The position numbers and the translations under genes are program-made. This document shows positions 7,275 through 15,601 of a DNA stretch of 64,000 bases, piece after piece. The stretch is taken from positions 1,677,001 through 1,741,000 of the forward strand of contig NZ_HG916852.1 of the NCBI RefSeq assembly GCF_000577275.2, read 5' to 3'. The stretch is from Rhizobium favelukesii (GTDB taxonomy: Bacteria > Pseudomonadota > Alphaproteobacteria > Rhizobiales > Rhizobiaceae). Every line of letters starts with the position of its first letter. Within the stretch, counting starts at the first letter, position 1. The notes under the pieces were generated by a model. It was not told where the DNA came from and did not search any database. It worked only from the letters and a program-made list of their open reading frames with translations.

Positions 7275-9475
7275 TACATCGGCCCTCCAGCCGGCGGCGC
7301 GGTCGGCGCCTCGGTTTCTTGTGCGTTGGCGTTGTTGTCAGCTACAGTGATTGCGGTTTCCACAAGTAAACGCTGACGATCCATGCGTGCTTGGATGCCT
7401 GCCATATCCACCTGCGCGCCGTACTTGGCCTGAATTTCGAAGGCCCGAAGATAAGCGTCCACTTCCATCTGGTCGCGCTGGCGGTCGTCTTCGAGCTTCA
7501 TGTCACGCTCTTGAAGCGAGAGCTTCGCGCGGTTGATCGCGATGTCAGCCATCGTCTTCTGCTGCTCAACCTGCGCCAGAATTTGCGCCGGGTCCGGCTT
7601 CTGGTTCTGCTGCATGGACTGCTGCATCTGCTGGAGAGCTTCGGGCGTGACAGCTTTGTAATAGGTCTCGGTATCCTTGAACCCGTTGAGTTCGAGGATT
7701 TTGGCGAGGGTGGCGCGGAACTGTATGAGGTCAACGAGCGGGTTGGTCGGCCCGAGCGTTGTCAGGATTTCCTTCTGCTGCATGGCCGTCGCCATCAGGA
7801 CGGCAATCTTGTCATTCTTGTCACCCATGCCGAGGCCGACGTTCGTGACAACATCCATGTCAGCATCCCAACCAGTGGGATTGACATCTACCCATTTGCC
7901 ACGGAGGCGCACCGTGCGGGGCTTGTCTTGGTTCTGCGTGACCATCTTCAGGATGCCACGGAACATGCGTTTCATGCCGCCGTCGGCGAAGAGGCGGGCA
8001 ACCATTTCAAGGCGAGCTTCGGCCGCGCTGACAGTCGCTGTGACAGCGGCCTTTGTGGTGGACTGGAGCACGTCGGCGTCGAGCCCCTGCGTTGCGCGGG
8101 AAATGCCCGTGCGCTGCGCGCGGGTGTCGTCAAGATAGGCGAGGATCGGGAGCGACTGCTGACCGACGAAGGGCTGCGCGAGAGGCACCACGGCGCCGGG
8201 GTTGCGCATACGGATGATCCCGCCCATTTCGGTGTTCATCGCGTCGTCAAGATTGACCTGGCCCTCAACCACGCCGAGGCGCGGGTGAATGGTCTGTGAC
8301 AAGCTGTCAAGCGTGTTACGGACGATGTTGGTCTTGATGCGCTGGATGTCCATCACCTGATCAGCAATGGAATTGCCGATCGCGGTGTGCGGGATCGGCG
8401 AGGGGCAGAAGATCGCGAAATTGACATCGCTCACGATTTCGTCGTCAAGGATGTAGCTGCCGTCCTGACCGATCGAGCAAATCTTGTGAAGCTCGGCGAT
8501 ACCGTCGCCATCGGCGTCCATCCTGACAAGGAGCTCGTAGTAGCGCACCGTCATCATGGAGGGGTCGAGCTTCGTGTAATCGAGGTTGTTGCGCTGCTGG
8601 AGGGCAGGGTTGCGGGCTTGGCTCTCTTGGTTCAAATCCATAAGCGGCTGCGGGTCGCCGTTGAGCAGAACCTCATCAAGCTCGTAGCCCATCGCGACAA
8701 GATCGCTGACAAGCATGTCTTTGCGCTGGCCGATCAATTCCGCGGTGTCTTCGCACCGGGCGTTGCGGGCGATCAGAAATTCCTCGGGCGGCAGGGCTTC
8801 GACCACGAATTTCTTGTCAACGGCTGTGCGCTTGAACTTCGCGTTGTAGGTCGCCGGCTGCATGATCGGCTCGCCCGTCTGCGGGTCAACCTCGTCAAAG
8901 CCTTCCTGAAGAAGCTGATCGAGCTCGATAAGCTCCATGCCATCTTCATTTTCGAGAAAAGCCAGTTGCTCTTCGTCAAGGTGCTCGTAGGACTCCTCGG
9001 AAACAGTCTCGATCTTATTGACGTACCACTTCGCGATCCCGGTCTTGCGCACGAGCCCATCTTCAAAAAGGCTGTAGAGGACTTGGGCGCCGTCGTTCTC
9101 GTTGTAGAAGATATAATTGACGTAATCGGTTGACTGCTCGGCCTGCTCTACCGCGTCGGCGCGGCGGGGGGCGTACTCAACCACGTTCTCAGTGCTGAGA
9201 AAGACGCGCAGCAGACTCGGCATCATCGCGAGCACAACGTCACGGACTTCTGTCATGATGATCTGTGAACGGCCGTCTTCCTCGTTGCCGAGCGGTTCGC
9301 CGTTGAAATAACGGGTCGCTTGCTCGCGCTCGGGAGCGATCATGCTGTCAATGAAGTCCTCGCTGTCACGAACAAGCAAGGCCACGATAGAGCTCTTCTG
9401 GATGTCAGTCAGCGCCTCGCCCTGCTTCCGGCGGGAAACCTCGGGCGCGAGGTTGCGCTGTGTCTTTTTAGCCAT
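7274..9475 (-). CDS. Portal protein
   Basis: 733 aa, the size of P22/SU10-type portals. Visible features: acidic N-terminus with RYFNGEPLGNEEDGRSQII, VVEYAPRRADAVEQAEQSTD, the wing region with CEDTAELIGQRKDMLVSDL, the clip/stem region DQVMDIQRIKTNIVRNTLDS and ISRATQGLDADVLQSTTKA, and a Gln-rich helical C-terminal barrel (ALQQMQQSMQQNQKPDP). It forms the dodecameric DNA channel at the capsid vertex. It lies 64 nt downstream of the Ntn-hydrolase gene. Confidence 0.92.
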   Translation of the reverse strand: MAKKTQRNLAPEVSRRKQGEALTDIQKSSIVALLVRDSEDFIDSMIAPEREQATRYFNGEPLGNEEDGRSQIIMTEVRDVVLAMMPSLLRVFLSTENVVEYAPRRADAVEQAEQSTDYVNYIFYNENDGAQVLYSLFEDGLVRKTGIAKWYVNKIETVSEESYEHLDEEQLAFLENEDGMELIELDQLLQEGFDEVDPQTGEPIMQPATYNAKFKRTAVDKKFVVEALPPEEFLIARNARCEDTAELIGQRKDMLVSDLVAMGYELDEVLLNGDPQPLMDLNQESQARNPALQQRNNLDYTKLDPSMMTVRYYELLVRMDADGDGIAELHKICSIGQDGSYILDDEIVSDVNFAIFCPSPIPHTAIGNSIADQVMDIQRIKTNIVRNTLDSLSQTIHPRLGVVEGQVNLDDAMNTEMGGIIRMRNPGAVVPLAQPFVGQQSLPILAYLDDTRAQRTGISRATQGLDADVLQSTTKAAVTATVSAAEARLEMVARLFADGGMKRMFRGILKMVTQNQDKPRTVRLRGKWVDVNPTGWDADMDVVTNVGLGMGDKNDKIAVLMATAMQQKEILTTLGPTNPLVDLIQFRATLAKILELNGFKDTETYYKAVTPEALQQMQQSMQQNQKPDPAQILAQVEQQKTMADIAINRAKLSLQERDMKLEDDRQRDQMEVDAYLRAFEIQAKYGAQVDMAGIQARMDRQRLLVETAITVADNNANAQETEAPTAPPAGGPM

Positions 9476-9539
9476 CCTGACAAGCTCCTAATAGTTAGCC
9501 GATTGGATAAGTATGCCCTACCATGTACTTGTCAGAAAC

Positions 9540-9974
9540 TCAAGTTGTTGCGTTTAACACAACAGCTTTGACAGGCCCGCCCGAGTGAGCGTCAAACGTG
9601 ACAGCGATTGACACGGCGGTCTCTGCATCGCACCCGGCGGCCATTGCCCCCTTGGCGAACGCGTGGCCCGAGCCAACCGCGAAGAAAGGCCCTTGGATTT
9701 CGCAGGCGGTGCCATGCTCCAGAATGTACGCGGTGCCGTCAGGCTGCACCCAAATGACAGAGTTGTCCTCGCCGAAGTCAGGGATTTTGCCCCGGCAGTG
9801 CTTCTCCTCTGCCCATACCTTCAGGGTCGGCAGCGCGGAGGTATCCCCACAGAGGCCGACAAGATCGCCCCGGCTAGACTTGAAGACCTTTGTCACAAGA
9901 CCCTGAAGAGAGCCGTCGTATGTGACACGGCTGTCGCCGGCCATTACACCGTCACGGTACGCGATCGTTGTCAT
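9540..9974 (-). CDS. HslV/proteasome-beta-like Ntn hydrolase, candidate prohead protease
   Basis: 144 aa beginning MTTIAYRDGVMAGDSRVTYD. Removal of Met would expose Thr-1 as in HslV (TTIVSVRRNG...AGDGQ). The Asp-17-like AGDSR, a Lys-33-like residue in GLVTKVFKS, a GLCGDT turn and FAVGSGHAFAKGAMAAG (HslV: IAIGSGGPYAQAAARAL) all fit the family fold. The frame is open for 28 codons upstream, but Thr-1 chemistry argues for the 9974 ATG, 1 nt after the terminase stop. No other protease gene lies in the head operon, so I infer a role in capsid maturation. Confidence 0.75.
   Translation of the reverse strand: MTTIAYRDGVMAGDSRVTYDGSLQGLVTKVFKSSRGDLVGLCGDTSALPTLKVWAEEKHCRGKIPDFGEDNSVIWVQPDGTAYILEHGTACEIQGPFFAVGSGHAFAKGAMAAGCDAETAVSIAVTFDAHSGGPVKAVVLNATT
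9547..9563 (-). promoter_or_regulatory. CTTGTGT-type dispersed element upstream of portal
   Basis: Minus strand GTTGTGTTAAACGCAAC, a near-perfect inverted repeat overlapping the last codons of the Ntn-hydrolase gene and about 70 nt before the portal start. Confidence 0.5.
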
Positions 9975-9975
9975 G

Positions 9976-11766
9976 TCAGATGATCCCTTTGATGCTGCGC
10001 TTGAGCGGCTGGCCTTTGACCCACGATGACGCACGGCCACCGATGAGCGCGGCTTCACCCGCGAATGTCAGGCAGAGAGCGTCGGCCAAGTCGGGCGAGC
10101 GCATGCCGCGCTTTTTCATGTCGCCCTTGCCCTCGACCTTGAGCTTGCCGTTTGAGAGGAAGGTGTAGGTTGGCGCGACCAGTTCTTGGCGGAGCTCGTC
10201 ATGCTTCGGGATGTGGACGGCGCGTGTTGCCAGCCAGTCGCGGGTTGTCAGCCAGAGCTCGTCACGGAGTTTCGCAGCCTGGGGATTGAACGCGGCGACT
10301 TCTGACACGTTCACGTCGCGGACGTTGACACCGAGCTCGCGCAGGCGGTCGGCGACGCCGGCCCCGAGACCGATCGAGTCCACGCAGACGATCTCGGGCT
10401 TGTCGATCCGCCAGTCAGCCATGACCTTGCCGACGGTTTCCATCAGGTCGGCGCCGTTCCATGACTTGATCTCGGCCATGACGTTGCCGCGCCTCTTGAC
10501 GAGTACGGTCCTGTCATCCCCGAAGCGTGCCACGTCGAGCCCGTAGATCAGCCCCGTGTTCGGGTCAGGAACCACGTCGCGGCTCATGGCGCTGTCAATC
10601 AGTTCAGCAGGGATGAGCGTGTCGTCTTCCTTCAGCGCGAACTCGCCCAAGACGCGGACGCGGAAAGCGTTCGAAGTCTCGCCGTAGGTGGTCGAAATCT
10701 GGCGCACGAAGTCCTCAGACACGAGCGGGTTGGCCGTGCAGGGGACGTGGAAAGTCTTCCACTCGCCTGACAGGCGGTGGTGTGACAGGAAGAACAGTCC
10801 CGAGTTACGGGTAGGGTTCCCAATCAGGACTGTGCTGGCCGAGTGGCCTGACATCGAGCCGGCGGCGCTTTCATAGACCTGCTCGGGAATGGCGCTCGCT
10901 TCGTCACAGATCAGCAGCACGTTTTCGGAGTGGATACCGGCGAGTGCTTCCGGCCTGTCAGCCGAGCTCGTGCGCGCCGAGATAAACGATCCTTCCGGCG
11001 AGGACTTCAGCACGATCCTGTCAGAAAAGGCTTCGATCGTGTCGCGCAGCACGGCGGGGAGCTTGTTGATCCAAAATTTCAGTTCGGAGAAGAGCGCGTC
11101 GAAAAGCTGGCCGGCGGTCGGTGCCGTGCAGACGGTCTTCTGCGGATAGCGTGTCAGCATGAACCAAATCATGGCCCACGAGCAGACCGTTGATTTGCCG
11201 ACACCGTGACCAGCGCGGACGCTAAGACGCCGCTCGCCTGCTGCGAGGGCGCGCAGAAAATCTTCCTGCCACGGGAGCGGGTCAGCACCGAGAACGTTCC
11301 GCACGAAATCGACCGGCTTATCTTTGTAAGCGTCAATGAAAGCGGCGTAGGCGGCTTTAAACTCCTCAGCCTTTGGAGCCTCGGGCGCGGTAGTCGCGCT
11401 GTCAGGCTTGGGCTCGGTGCTGTCTAAATTTTCTATATTTTTTTCGGACAGCGGTCCCTCGGCAGACGGTTCCCCGGAGGGGGTAGGGTTCTCGCTTGGG
11501 AACTCATCAAGCTGACTTGTGATTTGCACAAGTGCATCTTGTTTTTTTTGAGCAGACGCTTGTTCACGACGCAAGCGCTCTTCCTCGATTGCGCGTATCT
11601 TTGTCAGTTCATCGGTGAGCCTGGCTGTCTCTTTAAAGACTACGCGCTCCTGCTCGCCGAGCTTGGTAGCCGCACGCTTCAATTCCAAGCGGCGTGCTTT
11701 TTCCTCGGGCGTGAGCGTCCTGCGCTTGACCGGGCGGCGGGGGGCCTTTTGGGATTTTTCTGCCAT
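9976..11766 (-). CDS. Terminase large subunit
   Basis: 596 aa. Residues 1-135 form a charged, Pro/Ser-rich extension not usual for TerL. The ATPase follows: a Q-motif-like LPWQEDFLRAL, Walker A RAGHGVGKST, Walker B LLICDEAS and the coupling motif LIGNPT. The nuclease domain has YGLDVARFGDDRT, VCVDSIGLGAGV and SPDLADALCLTF with the expected acidic residues. It cuts and translocates phage DNA through the portal. A palindromic CTTGTG element lies inside the extension. Confidence 0.93.
   Translation of the reverse strand: MAEKSQKAPRRPVKRRTLTPEEKARRLELKRAATKLGEQERVVFKETARLTDELTKIRAIEEERLRREQASAQKKQDALVQITSQLDEFPSENPTPSGEPSAEGPLSEKNIENLDSTEPKPDSATTAPEAPKAEEFKAAYAAFIDAYKDKPVDFVRNVLGADPLPWQEDFLRALAAGERRLSVRAGHGVGKSTVCSWAMIWFMLTRYPQKTVCTAPTAGQLFDALFSELKFWINKLPAVLRDTIEAFSDRIVLKSSPEGSFISARTSSADRPEALAGIHSENVLLICDEASAIPEQVYESAAGSMSGHSASTVLIGNPTRNSGLFFLSHHRLSGEWKTFHVPCTANPLVSEDFVRQISTTYGETSNAFRVRVLGEFALKEDDTLIPAELIDSAMSRDVVPDPNTGLIYGLDVARFGDDRTVLVKRRGNVMAEIKSWNGADLMETVGKVMADWRIDKPEIVCVDSIGLGAGVADRLRELGVNVRDVNVSEVAAFNPQAAKLRDELWLTTRDWLATRAVHIPKHDELRQELVAPTYTFLSNGKLKVEGKGDMKKRGMRSPDLADALCLTFAGEAALIGGRASSWVKGQPLKRSIKGII
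11515..11533. promoter_or_regulatory. Palindromic CTTGTG element inside terL
   Basis: ACTTGTGATTTGCACAAGT, the most symmetric copy of the dispersed element, located within the coding sequence for the N-terminal extension of the terminase. Confidence 0.5.
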
Positions 11767-11780
11767 AGCGGTAGAGCCTG

Positions 11781-12227
11781 CTAATATATAGATGTGCTCC
11801 CGTGCGGGGGCACGGGCGGGGGGGTCGCGGGCGCGTCGCTGACAGGGCTGACAACGGCGCTTGTCAGCGCTTCAAGGCTGGTTTCGGGCTGTGATTTAAC
11901 TAACTCTTTAGGCGATGACGCTAGATTATCCAATGGTTCCAATGGGTTATGATCTATCGTTGGTCCAGCCTGTACCGTAAGTGCCCGCAAAGCCTCTAGC
12001 TGTGAGGCTGCATTGCTGACTGTCAGATTTATGTTGGTGGTTTGAGCGGCGGGCCTGCCAAGCGTGTTAGCCATAATGAGCTCAATCGCACGCAATCGGG
12101 TTTCGGGCTTGTCAGCCGTCTTAGCTATGACAGCCAATTCGCGAACGCCTTCAACAAGCGAGTTCTCTAAGACTTCCCTTGCTCTTGCGATTGACATTGT
12201 GCGTTTGGCGCCGCGTGTCACATTCAT
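11781..12227 (-). CDS. Putative terminase small subunit
   Basis: 148 aa directly upstream of terL (14-nt gap). The N-terminal half is helical (ARAREVLENSLVEGVREL, RLRAIELIMANTLGRP), compatible with a DNA-binding TerS domain. The C-terminal third is Pro/Ser-rich and disordered. I recognise no specific family, and the call rests on position and size. The start could also be the ATG at 12197; neither has a clear ribosome binding site. Confidence 0.5.
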   Translation of the reverse strand: MNVTRGAKRTMSIARAREVLENSLVEGVRELAVIAKTADKPETRLRAIELIMANTLGRPAAQTTNINLTVSNAASQLEALRALTVQAGPTIDHNPLEPLDNLASSPKELVKSQPETSLEALTSAVVSPVSDAPATPPPVPPHGSTSIY

Positions 12228-12303
12228 AGCTTGCTGTTAATCCTCACAAAACTTAGCTGATTGGCAAACTATCAAATCGCTTGAGAAAAAAACAATGCTA
12301 TCT

Positions 12304-12338
12304 GTTGACAAGCTGACAATGCCTTGTGTAAAAGACAA
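12304..12338 (+). promoter_or_regulatory. Promoter overlapping CTTGTGT element
   Basis: TTGACA at 12304-12309, 18 nt, then TAAAAG at 12328, where TAAAAG is part of CTTGTGTAAAAGACAA (12323-12338). The element thus covers the -10 region of the promoter for the AAA+ operon, as expected for an operator. The same arrangement is seen at 29312-29345. Confidence 0.55.
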
Positions 12339-12389
12339 TTACAGGCGCCGGTTAAGAGCGCTTCGCCCGTCTTAGAAGGAACTAATCAC

Positions 12390-13568
12390 ATGACTTCACA
12401 CGTAAGGCTTTCGGCAGAACAACGCACTGCGTTGCGCCGCGCTATTACCTCACATGCCAATTGGGAAGCGTACCGCCGCGAGAACAACGGCATGACAAGC
12501 GCGGACCTGACAAGCACCAAATGCTTAGAGATTGCCGCGCGTTTCGGGATCAACGTCATGGATGTGATTTCGTCCGTTGAAACGCAAATCGACGCTCCTA
12601 AAGACATTGCTGACATTCAAGAGGATAAGCCCGTGATTGCTGAAAAGACCGCACCTGTTGCCGCTGGCGACGCTAAGACCGCCGCCGCGCTTGCCGCCCT
12701 GCAATCGCTCTTGTCACCATCTGTTGACATGGCGACGGTCGAAAAGATTGTAACGGAAAAGGTTGCGGCCGCTCTTGAAGGCACGGCGCTCTTGCGTATC
12801 GAGCTCAAGCGCGCTGACAACACGGAATATAAGAGCGATGGCACGCAACACCCGCTCTTTGGTGACTTGCTGACAACGCTTTCCGTTCGTCAGGCGAACG
12901 GTTCTTATAACAACGTCTGGATTGCAGGCCCGACGGGAAGCGGCAAGACGCACGCAGCGAAGGAATGCGCTAAGGCGTTCGGCGTTCCTTTCTACTTCAA
13001 CGGCGCGCTTGGAATGTCGCATGAGCTAGTTGGTTTTGTTGATGCGGCTGGCAACTATCACACAACGCCTTTCCGTCAGGCTTATGAGAACGGCGGCGTT
13101 TACCTCTTTGATGAGGTAGATGCATCTGACAACGCCGCATTGCTGGCATTGAACGCCGCGCTTGCGAATGGCGAGTGCTCTTTCCCTGACAATCCGTTGC
13201 CAGTCGCACGGCATACAGATTTCCGTTGCATCGGCGCCGCTAACACATTCGGGCAGGGCGCAACGGCGGAATTTATCGGCCGCGCTAAGATCGATGCGGC
13301 TTTCCTCTCCCGCTTCGCTGTCAAGTTTCATTGGACATATGACGTGGCGCTTGAACAAGCCATTTCGGGCAATGTCGAGTTTACCAAGCGCGTACAGGCG
13401 GCACGGGCAAGGGCGCAAGCCGCTGGTGTCAAGATTGTGATTGATCCGCGTCATAGCATGGCAGGCGCCGCGTTGATTTCCGCTGGCATGTCGAGCGATC
13501 GCGCGGCGGCGCTGACTTATCTTGCGGGCTTGAATAGCGAGCAAACGCGCATTGTGGAGGGCCGCTAA
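12390..13568 (+). CDS. MoxR/CobS-like AAA+ ATPase
   Basis: 392 aa from the ATG at 12390, which has AGAAGGA 9 nt upstream. The N-terminal ~120 residues are helical and variable. The AAA+ module has Walker A GPTGSGKTHAAKE, Walker B VYLFDEVDAS, sensor IGAANTFGQG and an arginine-finger-like SRFAVKFHW. The spacing and MSHELVGFVD/TPFRQAYENGG segments match the CobS/AAA_5 branch, which remodels partner proteins carrying a metal-ion (VWA) domain. It is followed after 1 nt by a likely partner gene. Confidence 0.85.
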   Translation: MTSHVRLSAEQRTALRRAITSHANWEAYRRENNGMTSADLTSTKCLEIAARFGINVMDVISSVETQIDAPKDIADIQEDKPVIAEKTAPVAAGDAKTAAALAALQSLLSPSVDMATVEKIVTEKVAAALEGTALLRIELKRADNTEYKSDGTQHPLFGDLLTTLSVRQANGSYNNVWIAGPTGSGKTHAAKECAKAFGVPFYFNGALGMSHELVGFVDAAGNYHTTPFRQAYENGGVYLFDEVDASDNAALLALNAALANGECSFPDNPLPVARHTDFRCIGAANTFGQGATAEFIGRAKIDAAFLSRFAVKFHWTYDVALEQAISGNVEFTKRVQAARARAQAAGVKIVIDPRHSMAGAALISAGMSSDRAAALTYLAGLNSEQTRIVEGR

Positions 13569-13569
13569 C

Positions 13570-14448
13570 ATGGCCCGCCGTAACGTTGTCAATTCACTCA
13601 AAAAGGGCGCAACGCGCCCTGACACGGGCGTTTGCTTTGATAGCTTTGGCGAGTTTGTCGAGCATTGCGCAAAGTTTCCGGTTTCCAGCCGGATAAACGA
13701 TGGCCGCAACTATGACAGTTGGACGGATAACCTTTCGTACAACGGCGCCGTGGAAATGGCCCGCACTGGCGACTTGTCGCGCGTTGCCGCAAGCGAAAAG
13801 CTCATGAGCAAGCTTGAAAACTTGCTCGAATTTGACACGGCGCAAATGCAGACTGTTGACGCTATGACCGGCGGCATTCCGAACGTCGCCGCTTATCTTG
13901 CCGGTTCCCCCATGAACATGAGGCGCCGCCAACGTGTCATGTCGCCAGCGGCGCCCTTGAACGTAATCGTTGACTTGACTTCCAGCGCGGGCATTTCGTC
14001 AGGAGCGCTTGCGCGGCGTGGCGCGACGTTGCTTGCATTCGTGCGGATTATGTCAGCGCAACGCCCGGTCAATCTTTACGTTGCCGTTGCACACTCTCCG
14101 CATAGCGCACAAGAGCACGAATGCGTTGGCGTTGCGGTCCGCGTTGACACGTCGCCTTTGGATTTGGCCCGCGCTTCATATGCTCTTAGCGGCGCCGCTT
14201 TCCCACGGCAAATGATGTATTCCGCCGCTATCCATGAAACCAAATGCCGCAACACTGATAGCTTGCCGTTTGCCTATGGCGATATCAATTTCTATCGCGC
14301 CAACCTGCACGCCTTTTGGTCGCGTTTCGTGTCAGTCGATACCGAAGAAACGGCAGTGATTGGCCCGCTCTATCTCACAGATGACTTTGCGGACCCTGAA
14401 AAATGGTTGCGGGAAATGGTCGGCAAATACGCCCAAAAGGCAGACTAA
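13570..14448 (+). CDS. Partner protein of the AAA+ ATPase, VWA-like core suspected
   Basis: 292 aa starting 2 nt after the ATPase stop. The centre reads VIVDLTSSAGISSGALARRG, a strand followed by an Asp/Ser/Thr cluster placed like a MIDAS motif, then TLLAFVRIMSAQRPVNLYVA, as in von Willebrand factor A folds. The gene pair resembles the MoxR-VWA or CobS-CobT arrangement. The exact family is not certain to me. Codon usage and TGWCA density match the rest of the phage. Confidence 0.6.
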   Translation: MARRNVVNSLKKGATRPDTGVCFDSFGEFVEHCAKFPVSSRINDGRNYDSWTDNLSYNGAVEMARTGDLSRVAASEKLMSKLENLLEFDTAQMQTVDAMTGGIPNVAAYLAGSPMNMRRRQRVMSPAAPLNVIVDLTSSAGISSGALARRGATLLAFVRIMSAQRPVNLYVAVAHSPHSAQEHECVGVAVRVDTSPLDLARASYALSGAAFPRQMMYSAAIHETKCRNTDSLPFAYGDINFYRANLHAFWSRFVSVDTEETAVIGPLYLTDDFADPEKWLREMVGKYAQKAD

Positions 14449-14454
14449 AACAGA

Positions 14455-14476
14455 AAGGGCGCCGAAAGGCGCCTTT
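14455..14476 (+). terminator. GNRA-loop hairpin after AAA+ operon
   Basis: AAGGGCGCC-GAAA-GGCGCCTTT: 9 pairs including one G-U, directly after the stop at 14448. No long T tract follows, so it may act weakly or serve both converging units. Confidence 0.5.
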
Positions 14477-14589
14477 CCTCTATTTGACTCATAGAGACTC
14501 ACAGGGCGCCGTTGACAGCTTCCGGCTATGTCGGGCTATCCGAGCCCCTGAAAACGCGCCCTTGACTCGCTCTGGCGGTTTCTGGAGTC

Positions 14590-15099
14590 CTAACCCTTCG
14601 ACAAGGCGCCATATAGCGCAATCAATGCAGCTTCCGCGCGGTTATGATCCTTTTCTTTGGGCCAATGCTTGTCCGACCGAAAGAGTTTCGTTGCACGGGC
14701 CTTTGCCGCGCTCTTGTCAGCAGGAACAAGCAACGCCCGTTTCCACGCGCTAGGGTGAGTTGCCTTGTAATCTTTCCAACCATGCGCCGTTAGCACGGTA
14801 TCGAGCACGGCGGCAGTCCAGCCAAGGCTAAAAGCTGTTGTGCTTGTTATGCCCGGCGCGCCTGTCAGGCGTTCAACCACTACCCTGTCAATGCCAAGGC
14901 CCGGCGCCAGCAAATCGGCAAAGAGCGCGTCAAGCTTTTCAACGTCCAGCCGCTTCGTGTCACGGCGTGACATGTGGATAGTCCTGACAGGCAAATCACC
15001 TAGCTGGACCACCTCGGGCGGGACGCCCTTATTATCAGCGCAACAATCAACCACCGCCCACGCACCCGTGACACCGGGATCAATGCCCAAAACCCTCAT
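14590..15099 (-). CDS. RuvC-like Holliday junction resolvase
   Basis: 169 aa. The start at 15099 has a perfect AGGAGG 8 nt upstream. RNase H-fold signatures: strand 1 VLGIDPGVTGAWAVVD with the first Asp, VVVERLTG with the Glu, and the C-terminal acidic pair in DHNRAEAALIALYG. Phage RuvC-type enzymes resolve branched DNA before packaging. It is the only leftward gene in the 12.3-20 kb stretch, with a CTTGTGT element about 40 nt upstream. Confidence 0.85.
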   Translation of the reverse strand: MRVLGIDPGVTGAWAVVDCCADNKGVPPEVVQLGDLPVRTIHMSRRDTKRLDVEKLDALFADLLAPGLGIDRVVVERLTGAPGITSTTAFSLGWTAAVLDTVLTAHGWKDYKATHPSAWKRALLVPADKSAAKARATKLFRSDKHWPKEKDHNRAEAALIALYGALSKG

Positions 15100-15140
15100 C
15101 GGGAAACCTCCTATAAAGACCGAAACAATTGGTCGATTAG

Positions 15141-15157
15141 TTTGTGAATTACACAAG
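15141..15157 (-). promoter_or_regulatory. CTTGTGT-type dispersed element upstream of ruvC-like gene
   Basis: Minus strand CTTGTGTAATTCACAAA, a clear inverted repeat, sense-oriented to the leftward resolvase gene. Confidence 0.6.
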
Positions 15158-15238
15158 TGGTTTCCTGCATAGCACGCGGCTGTCAGCCAAGCACGGCGCT
15201 AGGGCGGAATGTGTGTCAGGGAGAAGGGCTAATAGCCT

Positions 15239-15555
15239 TGTCAGGTAGCGTGAGGTTGCGGCGCTTTTTCGGGGTCGCTACTCGATAACCCATTGAAGAG
15301 ACAAGCGTTATTTGACAAAAGTAGCAAGTAGCGTGTCTGAGCAGCTAATCTTTTCTCTATATAAGGCTATATACTCTATATCTTCTTTAATAAACTATTC
15401 ACTAAGAAAGATGCTACCGCTACTACCTTAATGATTATAGAGGAAATTCAATTCGTTGACAGGTAGCGATGTCAGGTAGCGGTAGCGCTGACCGCGAGCC
15501 CTCAGTGCAAAAAAGTGGCTGGCTCTTCGTTTTGTCTCTTGTGTTTGACGCTACC
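15239..15555. other. Candidate replication origin with GTAGCG iterons
   Basis: Part of a gene-free stretch (15100-15601). Three copies of TGWCAGGTAGCG start at 15239, 15457 and 15470, the last followed at once by a GGTAGCG. Further GTAGC/GCTAC units lie at 15277-15282, 15321-15333, 15413-15424 and 15549-15555. Between them lies an AT-rich tract (about 15347-15410, with TATATAAGG and TATATACTCTATAT). Iterons flanking an easily melted tract are the usual form of a phage or plasmid origin. Confidence 0.55.
15538..15552 (+). promoter_or_regulatory. CTTGTGT-type dispersed element
   Basis: CTTGTGTTTGACGCT, 50 nt before the 15602 start, overlapping the last iteron. Confidence 0.45.
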
Positions 15556-15601
15556 AACTTGTATTTTGAACAAATCGAAACACAAGCCCGGACGGGGAAT
15601 T

